From: Rhodospirillales bacterium
GTDB lineage: Bacteria; Pseudomonadota; Alphaproteobacteria; Rhodospirillales; Defluviicoccaceae
Length of the DNA stretch: 64,000 bases
Direction of reading: 5' to 3'
Assembly: GCA_016710335.1 (NCBI GenBank)
Contig: JADJXQ010000005.1
Coordinates: 186,001-250,000, forward strand
Part shown: piece after piece, positions 1-8,708 of the stretch
How positions within the stretch are numbered: position 1 is the first letter of the stretch
Layout of the letters: the number at the start of each line of letters is the position of its first letter
Translations under genes and position numbers: made by a program
Notes under the pieces: model-generated
The model's database searches: none
Told to the model about the DNA's origin: nothing
Seen by the model: the letters and a program-made list of their open reading frames with translations, nothing else

Positions 1-84
1 CTGCAGGACTTCCGCCATCTCGTCGGCGACCAGTTCGGCAGTTCCCGTCATGGTCCCGACGAGGATCTTGATACGCTCACTCAT
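1..84 (-). CDS. Flavodoxin-like protein, N-terminal fragment
   Basis: Read on the minus strand, these bases give the first 28 residues of a protein that runs off the left edge, with ATG at 84. The segment KILVGTMTGTAELVADEM matches the first beta strand and phosphate-binding T-x-T-G-T-A loop of flavodoxin/MioC FMN domains. Known for the family: FMN-based electron transfer, either free-standing or as a domain of a larger reductase. The gene diverges from boxR, and the 144-base spacer holds TGCA boxes that could serve both. I infer an electron carrier; whether it is a short flavodoxin or a longer diflavin enzyme cannot be seen here. Confidence 0.6.
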   Translation of the reverse strand, partial: MSERIKILVGTMTGTAELVADEMAEVLQ

Positions 85-115
85 CGTGATCGCTTCGGTC
101 CCTGTACGGCGTCGC

Positions 116-147
116 TTTCACCGCGTCGTTGCATGCAATATAATGCA
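116..147 (+). promoter_or_regulatory. boxR promoter with TGCA operator
   Basis: A perfect TATAAT lies at 139-144, 17 bases after a weak -35 candidate TTTCAC at 116-121. TGCA boxes sit at 130-133, 134-137 and 144-147, the last two spaced TGCA-N6-TGCA across the -10. The regulators BzdR and BoxR are known to bind repeated TGCA sequences, so negative autoregulation of boxR is the natural reading. Binding is inferred. Confidence 0.65.
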
Positions 148-228
148 GCATCGATGTGCTGAAAAGAAAAAATCGAGTAAAGACAGCGGCGGAGCCCTGG
201 TTTGCGAGCGGAAGCAAGACCGGACACC

Positions 229-1089
229 ATGGCCTATCTGGCGGCGCTCGGACAACGGGTTCGCGAGACGCGCGCCAAGCGCGGCATGGCGCGGCGGATT
301 CTGGCGCGCGCCTCCGGCGTCTCCGAGCGCTACCTGGCGCAGCTCGAGGCGGGCGCCGGCAATCCGTCGATAGCCGTGCTGTGCCAGATCGCGGCTGCCC
401 TCGACTATCCGTTGGGGGAACTGGTCGCCGGCGTCGGCAACGGAGGGGCGGAGCTGGTTCGCATTCAGCGGCTGTTGGAGACCGTGCCGCAATCCAGGCT
501 GCCGAGGCTCCGCGCCAAACTGGAACTGTTCGTCGCTGGCGCCGACGGGCCTGACAAGCGCCGCCGGATCTCGTTGGTGGGGCTCCGCGGCGCCGGCAAG
601 TCTACGCTGGGGCGCTTGCTCGCTTCGCGCCTCGGGTTCCCGTTCATCGAACTCGACCGGGTCGTCGAACAGGACTATGGCGGCAGTATCGGGGAAATCC
701 TCGCGCTCAACGGGCAGGCGGCCTTCCGGCGGTACGAGCGCCGCGCCCTCAAACGCCTCGTCGACACCCATGACGGCATCGTCATCGCCACTGGCGGCGG
801 CATCGTCTCGGAAGCGGCGACGTACTCGCTTCTGCTCGAAAAGACGCACACCATCTGGCTGTCCGCATCGCCGGAAGAGCACATGAGCAGGGTCATCGAG
901 CAGGGGGACCTGCGGCCGATGGCGAGGAATGACGAAGCCATGGAAGACCTCAAAGCCATCGTGCGGGCCCGTGAACCTTACCAGGCAATGGCGGACGCGG
1001 CGGTCGATACGTCCGGCCAGAGCATCGAGCAGAGCCTCGCGGACTTGCAGGGAGTGGCCGTGTCCCTTGTCGGTGAACAGGCCGGCTGA
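229..1089 (+). CDS. boxR: BoxR/BzdR-type regulator of benzoyl-CoA degradation
   Basis: A 286-residue two-domain regulator. Residues about 5-65 form an XRE helix-turn-helix (SGVSERYLAQLEAG), and residues about 110-280 form a shikimate-kinase-like domain with Walker A GLRGAGKST. This fusion is the hallmark of BzdR/BoxR, repressors that sense benzoyl-CoA through the kinase-like domain and release TGCA operators. It lies directly upstream of boxC and boxB, which fixes the assignment. I chose ATG 229 because the alignable helix-turn-helix begins there; an in-frame TTG at 202 would add nine residues. TGCA operators precede both boxR and boxC. The kinase-like fold is probably a ligand sensor and not an enzyme. 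Confidence 0.93.
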   Translation: MAYLAALGQRVRETRAKRGMARRILARASGVSERYLAQLEAGAGNPSIAVLCQIAAALDYPLGELVAGVGNGGAELVRIQRLLETVPQSRLPRLRAKLELFVAGADGPDKRRRISLVGLRGAGKSTLGRLLASRLGFPFIELDRVVEQDYGGSIGEILALNGQAAFRRYERRALKRLVDTHDGIVIATGGGIVSEAATYSLLLEKTHTIWLSASPEEHMSRVIEQGDLRPMARNDEAMEDLKAIVRAREPYQAMADAAVDTSGQSIEQSLADLQGVAVSLVGEQAG

Positions 1090-1124
1090 TCGTGCAGGTG
1101 TGATGGTGGCGATGTGGCCGCGGG

Positions 1125-1156
1125 CTTGAATTGCAGCCTGGATGCATTATAATGCA
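1125..1156 (+). promoter_or_regulatory. boxC promoter with palindromic TGCA operator
   Basis: TTGAAT at 1126-1131 is followed after 16 bases by TATAAT at 1148-1153. The -10 lies inside the perfect 14-bp palindrome TGCATTATAATGCA (1143-1156). More TGCA boxes occur at 1132-1135 and 1093-1096. The arrangement copies that at boxR, so both promoters should be controlled by the same TGCA-binding repressor. Position over the -10 predicts repression by blocking polymerase. Confidence 0.75.
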
Positions 1157-1248
1157 GGTCAACGCCCAAGAACAATGGCGATCAATCGCCGGCACGAGGG
1201 ATGCCAAGCCTCTCGGCCGCGCTGGTGGTGAGGGACGCAGCAGAGCTC

Positions 1249-2899
1249 ATGACGGTGCCCAACATAATCACCTTTGACCGTGATCCGGAGCGCTACCGGC
1301 ACTGGTCGCTGGCTGTCGAAGGTCCGATCGCCACTCTGACACTGGCTGTCGACGAAGACGGGGGCTTGCAGCCGGGCTACCAGCTCAAGCTCAACTCCTA
1401 CGACCTCGGGGTGGACATCGAACTTAACGATGCGCTGCAGCGCATCCGGTTCGAGCACCCTGCGGTGCGGTCCGTGATCATCACGAGCGGCCTCGAGCGC
1501 ATGTTCAGCGCTGGCGCCAACATCTACATGCTGGGGCTGTCCTCGCACGGATGGAAGGTGAACTTCTGCAAGTTCACCAACGAAACCCGCAACGGCATGG
1601 AGGATTCGAGCCGGCACTCGGGCATCAAGTTCATCGCCGCCTGTAACGGCACCACGGCCGGCGGCGGGTACGAACTGGCGCTGGCCTGCGACGAGATTTT
1701 TCTGATCGACGACCGATCGAGCGCAGTCAGCCTGCCGGAGGTGCCGCTGCTGGGTGTGCTGCCGGGCACCGGGGGTCTCCACCCGGGTGATCGACAAGCG
1801 CGCCGTGCGCCGGGACCTCGCCGACGTGTTCTGCACCAGCGAGGAAGGGGTGCGCGGCCGCAAGGCCCTCGACTGGGGCCTGGTAGACCACATCGTCCCG
1901 CGGCAAACCTTCTCCGAGGCCGTCCGCAAGCGCGCCGAGGAGCTTGCGGCGGCGAGCGACCGGCCTGCCGATGCCGTCGGCGTCCCGATGACCACGATCG
2001 AGCGGGAGACGAACGAGTCCGGTTATCGCTACCGCTGGGTCGATGCCATCCTCGACGATGAACGCCGCACGGCGACGTTGACCGTCCGGGGGCCGGATCA
2101 TGACGTTGCCGACCAACCGGGCGACATTCTGGCGGCAGGCATGGAGTGGTGGCCGCTGGCGATGGCGCGCCAGCTTGACGACGCCATCCTGATGTTGCGC
2201 ACCAATCACAACGCCCTTGGCCTGATCGTCCTCAAGACGCGGGGAGATGTCGATCGGGTAATGAAGGCGGACGCGGCTCTGATGGCGAACCACAAGCACT
2301 GGTTCGTGCGCGAGGTGGTCGGCATGATGCGGCGCACTTTCGCCCGCCTCGACGTGACCTCGCGGAGCCTGTTCGCGCTCATCGAGCCCGGGTCGTGCTT
2401 TGCCGGCAGCTTGTTGGAACTGGCTCTCGCCGCCGATCGCAGCTTCATGCTCGATGCCGCCGAAGAACCGCCCGCCATTCAGTTGAGCGAGTTGAACTTC
2501 GGCGGCCTCGAGATGGTCAACGGCCTGACCCGGCTGGCGACCCGGTTCAACCGGGACGACCAGCGGATTGCCCGATTGAACGACAGCATCGGCGCCGCCC
2601 TCGGCCCGCAGGCGGCCATGGAAGCAGGCTTGGTCACGTTCATCCCGGACGAGCTGGACTGGGATGACGAAATTCGCCTCGCCATCGAGGGCCGCACCAG
2701 CCTGTCGCCGGATGCGCTGACGGGGATGGAAGCCAACCTCCGCTTCGGCGGGCGGGAGACCATGCTGACCAAGATTTTCGGCCGGCTGTCGGCTTGGCAA
2801 AACTGGATCTTCGTCCGGCCCAACGCCGTTGGCGAGACGGGCGCGCTGAAGCTGTTCGGCACGGGATCGAAGGCGCAATTCGATTGGAGAAGGGTTTGA
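1249..2899 (+). CDS. boxC: Benzoyl-CoA-dihydrodiol lyase BoxC (frameshifted)
   Basis: BoxC opens the ring of 2,3-epoxybenzoyl-CoA, giving 3,4-dehydroadipyl-CoA semialdehyde and formate; it has two crotonase-like halves. The N-terminal part (GLERMFSAGANIYMLG, GTTAGGGYELALACD) is read from 1249. The rest (VRRDLADVFCTSEEGVRG to the stop at 2897-2899) lies in another frame. The frames meet near 1779-1784, where one extra C in CTCCACC explains the change. The corrected product is about 550 residues, normal for BoxC. ATG 1249 gives the family length; ATG 1201 is in frame but has GAGGG directly abutting it. The boxB start follows one base after the stop. The frameshift is probably a sequence error, since both halves are well conserved. 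Confidence 0.9.
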
Positions 2900-2900
2900 C

Positions 2901-4328
2901 ATGTCTGAGATCAACTTTCAGGAGCGGATCCCCAACAACGTCGGGCTCGGCGACAACCGCGTCCTGCAGCGCGCGCTCGAGCACTGGCAGCCGCACTTCC
3001 TGAACTGGTGGAAGGAGCTTGGACCCGAAGGATTTCAGGCCGCCGACGTTTACCTGCGGACGGCGACCTCGGTGGACGCCAAGGGTTGGGCGACGTACGG
3101 CCAAACCAAGATGCCGGATTACCGATGGGGGATCTTCCTTGCCGACCAGGAGCCCGACCGCACCATCGGGTTCGGCGACCACATGGGCGAGGCCGTGTGG
3201 CAGGAAGTGCCGGGCGAACATCGCGCGGCGCTTCGCAATCTCATCGTCACCCAGGGGGATACGGAGCCGGCGTCCGTCGAGCAGCAGCGCATGCTGGGGC
3301 AGACCTGCCCGTCGTTGTACGACCTCCGCAACCTGTTCCAGGTCAACGTCGAGGAGGCCCGTCACCTGTGGGCGATGGTTTATCTTCTGCACGCCTACTT
3401 CGGCCGCAACGGCCGCGAGGAAGCGGAGGAGTTGCTGCATCGGCGCTCCGGCGACGTCAACCATCCGCGCATTCTCACGACGTTCAATGAGCCGGTGGAA
3501 GACTGGCTGTCGTTCTTCATGTTTACCTATTTCACCGACCGCGACGGCAAGTACCAGCTCAAGAGCCTCGCCGAATCTGCGTTCGATCCGCTGGCGCGGA
3601 CCACCCGCTTCATGCTGACCGAGGAAGCGCATCACATGTTCGTCGGCGATACCGGGATTAGCCGCGTCATTCGCCGCACGCTGGAGGTGATGAAGGAGCT
3701 GAATACGGAAGATCCGGTGCTGTTGCGTCAGCACGGGGTGGTCGATCTGCCGCTGGTCCAGCGCTACGTGAATTTCTGGTTCTCCTCCAGCCTCGATCTG
3801 TTCGGGGCGGAGCGCTCGTCCAACGCCGCGACCTACTTCGCGACTGGCCTCAAGGGGCGCCCCGACGAGGGCTCGTATGAGGACCACGTGTGCACGGACA
3901 CCAGCATCACGCTACAGGTGCCGGCCGCCGCCGGCGGCATCGAAGACGAAACGGTGCCGACCCGCAACGCCATGAACGAGATCGTCCGGCAGAGTTACGT
4001 GAAGGACTGCGGGATCGGCGTCAGTCGCTGGAACCGCATGATCAAGAAATCGGGGGTCGATTTCGAGATCCGGCTTCCGAGCTCTCGTTTCCGGCGCGCC
4101 ATCGGGCCGTGGGCCGGCGTTCCGACGAATCCTGACGGCCAGCGCATCGACGCGGAGGCATTCGGGCGGCACATCGGCGGCTGGCTGCCCTCCGTTGCCG
4201 ACCGCACGTACGTCAAGAGCCTGATGCAACAGGTGACGGAACCCGGCAAGATGGCGGCATGGATCGCGCCTCCCGACCGCGGCATCAACAGCATGCCGGT
4301 CGAGTATGAATATGTGAAGCTGCACTAG
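2901..4328 (+). CDS. boxB: Benzoyl-CoA 2,3-epoxidase subunit BoxB
   Basis: A 475-residue protein of standard BoxB length. BoxB is the diiron oxygenase component that forms 2,3-epoxybenzoyl-CoA from benzoyl-CoA and O2 in the aerobic hybrid benzoate pathway. Putative diiron-ligand motifs are EEARHLW (from about residue 151) and EEAHHMF (from about residue 246). The start ATG follows the boxC stop by one base and has GAGAAGGG upstream. It needs electrons from a reductase, normally BoxA (FAD plus two 4Fe-4S clusters). No BoxA is encoded in this window; the next gene is a different type of reductase. Confidence 0.95.
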   Translation: MSEINFQERIPNNVGLGDNRVLQRALEHWQPHFLNWWKELGPEGFQAADVYLRTATSVDAKGWATYGQTKMPDYRWGIFLADQEPDRTIGFGDHMGEAVWQEVPGEHRAALRNLIVTQGDTEPASVEQQRMLGQTCPSLYDLRNLFQVNVEEARHLWAMVYLLHAYFGRNGREEAEELLHRRSGDVNHPRILTTFNEPVEDWLSFFMFTYFTDRDGKYQLKSLAESAFDPLARTTRFMLTEEAHHMFVGDTGISRVIRRTLEVMKELNTEDPVLLRQHGVVDLPLVQRYVNFWFSSSLDLFGAERSSNAATYFATGLKGRPDEGSYEDHVCTDTSITLQVPAAAGGIEDETVPTRNAMNEIVRQSYVKDCGIGVSRWNRMIKKSGVDFEIRLPSSRFRRAIGPWAGVPTNPDGQRIDAEAFGRHIGGWLPSVADRTYVKSLMQQVTEPGKMAAWIAPPDRGINSMPVEYEYVKLH

Positions 4329-4389
4329 TTCCAACCTGTCGCAGCTTCCGATATTTCCTGGCCTCCGGGTCCGCGCGGGTGATGCGGCG

Positions 4390-6144
4390 ATGTCCGCTGC
4401 TCTGAAGGTAGCCATAATCGGCAGCGGTCCCTCCGGCTGCTACGTGGCCGAGCGGCTGCTGCGCCAGCGCAAAGGCGCCATCGAGGTCGACGTCTTCGAC
4501 CGACTGCCGACGCCGTTCGGCCTCGTGCGCGGCGGTGTCGCTCCCGATCATCAAAGTACCAAGGCGATCGCCCGCGTGCTCGGCCGCGCCATCGCCCAGG
4601 ATGGCTGCCGCTTCTTCGGCAATGTGCACGTCGGGCGAGACCTCAGCCTGGACCAGCTCCGCAGCGCGTACGATGCCGTCGTGCTTGCCGTCGGCGCCCC
4701 GCGGGATCGCCGGCTCAGGATCGCGGGCGAGGATCTGGCCGGCGTGTTCGGCTCGTCGGCGTTCGTCGGGTGGTACAACGGGCATCCGGACTACGCCGAC
4801 CTTGCCCCGGCGCTGGATCGGGTGCGGCAGGTGGTCATCATCGGCAACGGCAACGTTGCCGTCGACGTCGCGCGCGTCCTCGCCCGCTGCGGCAGCGAGA
4901 TGGACCGGTCCGACATCGACCCGGAGGTCGAGGCCGCCATCGCCGCCGCGCCGCTCCACCAGATCCTGATCGCCGGCCGGCGTGGTGCCGCCGACGTGCG
5001 GTTTACGCCGGTGGAGCTCGCAGAGCTCGGCGACCTGCAACAGGCCGCAGTCGTGGTGAGCGAAGCTCAGGTCATGGGAACGGAGGCCGCCGACAACCCC
5101 TCTACCGCGGTGCTCCGGGAATTTGCGGCGCGGCCGGCGCAACCGCGCCCGATTACCATCGCGTTCGGTTTCCGGTTGGTGCCGGAAGCTTTTCTTGGCG
5201 ACGAAGCCGGAAGGCTCCGCGGCGTCCGCTTTCGCCGCGAGCAGGGCGTGCTGGAGGTGCCGGCTGAGCTGGTGGTAACCTGTGTCGGGTATGAAGCCGT
5301 CGCCTGCGATACCCTCTTCCCGGAACATGGGGCGTTCAGCAATGACGCCGGGCGCGTCGACGACGGTCTTTACGTGGTCGGCTGGGCCGGCAGAGGCGCC
5401 TCGGGGACGATCGCCACCAACCGGCCTGAAAGCCACGCCCTCGCCGACCGCATCCTTGCCGAGGTGACGCCAGCCGGGAGACCCGGTCGCGCCGGCGTGA
5501 CGACATGGCTGCAGGGCACCGCCGTTGTCGATTTCGGCGGGTGGCAACGCATAGAGGCGGCCGAGACGGCCCGCGCCGGCTCCGGCCGGCCCAGGCGCAA
5601 GTTCACATCCATGAATGATCTGGTTGCGGTGGCAGAGGTTGGATCGCCGCAGTCGAAATCAGCACGGGAGGGAACCCGCATGAACTTGGAGCAGTTCAAA
5701 ACCCTGATGAAGCCGATCACCGATGCGGTCTCCGGCCGAGCGCTGGATGCGTCCCTGGTGGACACGCTGAACCGGGAGGTGCCGGCCGATGGGCCGGCCT
5801 TTAAGGCGATCGAGAACGGGTGTCATGAGGCCATCGCCGCCGGGTGGATGTGCACCCAGGGCGGACCCGGCCGCCGGTTCGGGAGAGTCATCGAAGCGGG
5901 GCCGGAAACCCATGGCCTCAGCGTCGATGTGGTCCACCTGCAGGATGTCGTCGGCCCTCATCATCGCCACCCGACCGGGGAGATCTGCATGATCATGCCG
6001 GTCACGGCGACGGCGAAGTTCGACGGCTGCGGCCGCGGCTGGATGGTGAACGAGCCCGACAGCGCCCACCATCCGACAGTGACCGAAGGCGAGGCCCTGG
6101 TGCTCTATCTGCTGCCCGACGGCAAGATCGAGTTTACCCGCTGA
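4390..6144 (+). CDS. Adrenodoxin-type NADPH reductase joined to PnbB/DUF4863 domain
   Basis: One 584-residue frame holds two normally separate proteins. Residues about 5-420 match FprA/adrenodoxin-reductase flavoproteins: FAD motif GSGPSG near the N-terminus, PTPFGLVRGGVAPDH, NADPH motif GNGNVAVDVAR, and a terminal GRPRRKFTSMNDL segment where such proteins usually end. Residues 431-584 match the DUF4863/PnbB (4-hydroxylaminobenzoate lyase-like) family, with a cupin-like region containing HHRHPTGEICM. The second part has its own ATG at 5680 preceded by GGGAGGG, so separate translation is possible. No stop or frame break separates them. Position after boxB suggests the reductase feeds electrons to BoxB; that is inference. 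Domain assignments are firm, the fusion less so. Confidence 0.8.
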   Translation: MSAALKVAIIGSGPSGCYVAERLLRQRKGAIEVDVFDRLPTPFGLVRGGVAPDHQSTKAIARVLGRAIAQDGCRFFGNVHVGRDLSLDQLRSAYDAVVLAVGAPRDRRLRIAGEDLAGVFGSSAFVGWYNGHPDYADLAPALDRVRQVVIIGNGNVAVDVARVLARCGSEMDRSDIDPEVEAAIAAAPLHQILIAGRRGAADVRFTPVELAELGDLQQAAVVVSEAQVMGTEAADNPSTAVLREFAARPAQPRPITIAFGFRLVPEAFLGDEAGRLRGVRFRREQGVLEVPAELVVTCVGYEAVACDTLFPEHGAFSNDAGRVDDGLYVVGWAGRGASGTIATNRPESHALADRILAEVTPAGRPGRAGVTTWLQGTAVVDFGGWQRIEAAETARAGSGRPRRKFTSMNDLVAVAEVGSPQSKSAREGTRMNLEQFKTLMKPITDAVSGRALDASLVDTLNREVPADGPAFKAIENGCHEAIAAGWMCTQGGPGRRFGRVIEAGPETHGLSVDVVHLQDVVGPHHRHPTGEICMIMPVTATAKFDGCGRGWMVNEPDSAHHPTVTEGEALVLYLLPDGKIEFTR

Positions 6145-7282
6145 CCTCCGGTGCGGCGAGCGACGCCACGTCGCCGCCCGTGTAGCGCTCTGCGAACGCG
6201 GCGGCGAAAGCTTCAAGACAACCCGCGGCGATCGCTTCGCGGAGGCCCGCCATCAGGTCCTGATAGTAGGTGAGGTTGTGGGCGGTGAGCAGGATCGCGC
6301 CCAGGATCTCCTTGCTGCGATGCAGATGGCACAGGTAGGCGCGGCTGTAGGAGCGGCAGGCCGGGCAGCGACAGTCTTCGTCGAGGGGACGTGGATCGTC
6401 GGCATGGCGGGCATTCTCGATGCTGATCGGACCGCGGCGGGTGAAGGCTTGGCCGGTGCGGCCGGAGCGGGTCGGCAGCACGCAATCGAACATGTCCACC
6501 CCGCGCATAACTGCCCCCACCACGTCGTCCGGCTTGCCGACGCCCATCAGGTAGCGGGGCTTGTCCGCGGGGAGTTGCGGCACGGTCGCGTCGGTGATGC
6601 GGAACGTGGTCGCCTGCCCCTCGCCGACCGCCAGCCCGCCGATGGCGTAGCCGTCGAAGCCGATGGCGGTCAGCGCCGCTGCCGACTCGGCGCGCTGGTC
6701 GGTGTAGACGCTGCCCTGGACGATGCCGAACAGGCCGTAGCCGGGCCGCTTGATATAAGCGCCCTTGCAGCGCTCGGCCCAGCGCATGGAGCGGCGCATC
6801 GCCTCCGCCGAAACGGCTTCGTCGCAGGGGAACGGCGTGCACTCGTCGAGCACCATGGTGATCGTGGCGTCGAGCTGGTGCTGGATCTGCACTGCGGTAC
6901 GCGGCGTCAAATGGTGGCGACTGCCATCGATGTGGGAGCGAAACAGCACCCCCTCTTCGGTAATCTGGCGCAGACCCGCTAGCGACATCACCTGGAAGCC
7001 GCCCGAGTCGGTGAGGATCGGCCCGGCCCAGTTCATGAACCGATGCAGCCCGCCGAGGCGCTCGATGCGCTCGGCCCCGGGCCGCAGCATGAGGTGGTAG
7101 GTGTTGGCGAGGATGATTTGCGCGCCGGCCGCGATCACCATGTCCGGCGTCATCGCCTTGACGGTGGCGGCGGTACCGACCGGCATGAACGCCGGGGTGT
7201 CGACGCTTCCATGCGCCGTCGCAAGTCGGCCGCACCGGGCGGCGCCTTCGCTCGCCAGTACCTCGAAAGCGAACCGGCTCAT
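6134..7282 (-). CDS. tgt: tRNA-guanine transglycosylase
   Basis: A 382-residue enzyme that exchanges guanine-34 for preQ1 in tRNAs with GUN anticodons. Visible hallmarks are TDSGGFQVMSL with the general-acid Asp, the nucleophile region MFDCVLPTR, and the zinc site C-x-C-x2-C (CRCPAC) followed by a distant His. I chose ATG 7282, which gives MSRFAFEVLASEG, the normal N-terminus; the frame is open a further 38 codons upstream through queA. It overlaps the end of queA by four bases (ATGA), so the two are translationally coupled. Its 3' end overlaps the end of the box cluster by 11 bases, convergently. Confidence 0.96.
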   Translation of the reverse strand: MSRFAFEVLASEGAARCGRLATAHGSVDTPAFMPVGTAATVKAMTPDMVIAAGAQIILANTYHLMLRPGAERIERLGGLHRFMNWAGPILTDSGGFQVMSLAGLRQITEEGVLFRSHIDGSRHHLTPRTAVQIQHQLDATITMVLDECTPFPCDEAVSAEAMRRSMRWAERCKGAYIKRPGYGLFGIVQGSVYTDQRAESAAALTAIGFDGYAIGGLAVGEGQATTFRITDATVPQLPADKPRYLMGVGKPDDVVGAVMRGVDMFDCVLPTRSGRTGQAFTRRGPISIENARHADDPRPLDEDCRCPACRSYSRAYLCHLHRSKEILGAILLTAHNLTYYQDLMAGLREAIAAGCLEAFAAAFAERYTGGDVASLAAPEVSG

Positions 7283-8315
7283 GGTTGCGGCGTCCGGTGG
7301 AGCAAACAGCAGTCGCCGTAGGAGTAGAAGCGGTAACCGCCGGCCAAAGCATGGGCATAGGCCCGCTTCATGGTCTCGGTTCCAGCGAAGGCGCACACCA
7401 GCATGAACAGGGTGGAACGCGGCAGATGAAAGTTGGTGAGCAGCAGATCGGCGCTCCGTATCGGCCGTCCGGGCTTGATGAAGACGTTCGTATCTCCGGC
7501 GAACGGCTGGGCGCGCCCGTTCTCGTCGGCGGCCGTTTCAAGCAGACGCAATGTCGTGGTGCCCACCGCCACGACCCGCGTCCTCGCTCCTTGGCAAGAT
7601 TGATCGCTTCCGCCGCATCCGCGCCGATTTCGCCCCACTCCGGGTGCATCACGTGGTCTTCCAGCTTTTCGGTCGTCATCGGCCGGAAGGTGCCGGCGCC
7701 GACGTGCAGCGTGAGCATCACCCGCCGGATGCCCCTCGCATCGAGCGCCGCCAGTAGCCGCTCCGTGAAATGCAGGCCGGCAGTCGGCGCGGCAATGGCG
7801 CCGGGCCGGGCCGCGTATACGGTCTGATAATCGCGGCGGTCACGCTCATCCGGTAGTCCCGCGCGCTTGATGTAGGGCGGCAATGGCGCCGCCCCATGGG
7901 CTTCGAGCGCCTCGATCAGCGGCTGTGCGGTCGGCTCGAACGCCAGGGTCACCTCGCCGCCGTCCCCTTTCGCCTCGACGAAGGCCGCCAGTCCCGGCGC
8001 GAAATCGACCCGCTGCCCGGGCCGCAGGCGCCGCGCTTTCTTCGCCAGCGCCCGCCACCGCCGCCCGTCCAGCGGCTTGAGCAGGGTGATCTCGATGACG
8101 ATCTCGCCGCGCCGGCCCATCAGGCGCGCCGGGATGACGCGCGTGTCGTTGAACACCATGACGTCGCCGGGGCCGAGCAGCGCCGGCAGATCGCGCACCG
8201 TGCCATCGGTGAAGCGGCCGCCGACCTCCAGCATCCGCGCCGCGTCGCGCGGCACGATGGGGCGCTGGGCGATGGCCGCGGCGGGAAGCGGAAAGTCGAA
8301 ATCGGCTACTTTCAC
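7279..8315 (-). CDS. queA: QueA, epoxyqueuosine-forming transferase-isomerase (frameshifted)
   Basis: QueA transfers the ribosyl group of SAM to preQ1-tRNA. The N-terminal two thirds (VADFDFPLPAAAIAQRP, NDTRVIPARL, PTAGLHFTERLL, LHVGAGTFRP) start at GTG 8315. The conserved C-terminus (VVAVGTTTLRLLE, TNFHLPRSTLFMLV, YRFYSYGD) is in another frame, joining near 7574-7577. One missing G in the minus-strand run CGCGGGTCG restores the frame, giving about 345 residues, the usual size. The total span is one base short of 346 codons, which fits. It pairs with tgt downstream. Probably a sequence error; a real frameshift would abolish activity. Confidence 0.9.
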
Positions 8316-8408
8316 GGGTGGCCGCCCATGCGAACCCCTTCAGGCACTTGACGCCGCTCGTTGGCCATCGTCAAACTTCCAAGCCACACCAGCGCGGGAG
8401 GAAAGTCC

Positions 8409-8705
8409 ATGCATGTCACCATGGTCAAGGTGTCCATCAAGCCGGAGCGGGTGGAAGACTTCATCTCTGCCACTCGCGCCAATCACGAGGGCTCGGTGCG
8501 GGAGCCTGGCAACCGTCGGTTCGACATCCTCCAGGACACCGGCGACCCGACCGCCTTCATTCTTTACGAGGCGTATGTGTCCCCCGAGGACGCAGCCGCT
8601 CACAAGGAAACCGCACACTACCTGACCTGGCGTGACGCCGTCGATGGCATGATGGCCGAGCCGCGCCAGGGCATTCCATACAAGTGCCTTTTCCCGAGGG
8701 ATTGA
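8409..8705 (+). CDS. Antibiotic biosynthesis monooxygenase (ABM) domain protein
   Basis: A 98-residue protein of the dimeric alpha/beta barrel ABM family, related to LsrG/YgiN. It begins MHVTMVKVSIKP, preceded by GGAGG seven bases upstream. The family signature of a ferredoxin-like fold ending in a short His-containing helix (HKETAHYLTWRDAV) is visible. Some members oxidise small molecules without cofactors, others isomerise; the substrate here is unknown. The stop is four bases before the next start, so it is co-transcribed with the alcohol dehydrogenase and probably the TAXI receptor. A small-molecule catabolic or detoxification unit is the likely context. Confidence 0.8.
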   Translation: MHVTMVKVSIKPERVEDFISATRANHEGSVREPGNRRFDILQDTGDPTAFILYEAYVSPEDAAAHKETAHYLTWRDAVDGMMAEPRQGIPYKCLFPRD

Positions 8706-8708
8706 GCG

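Noticed and set aside
4285..5547. 420-codon minus-strand frame over the reductase
   Set aside because: Shadow of the adrenodoxin-type reductase, with no motif.
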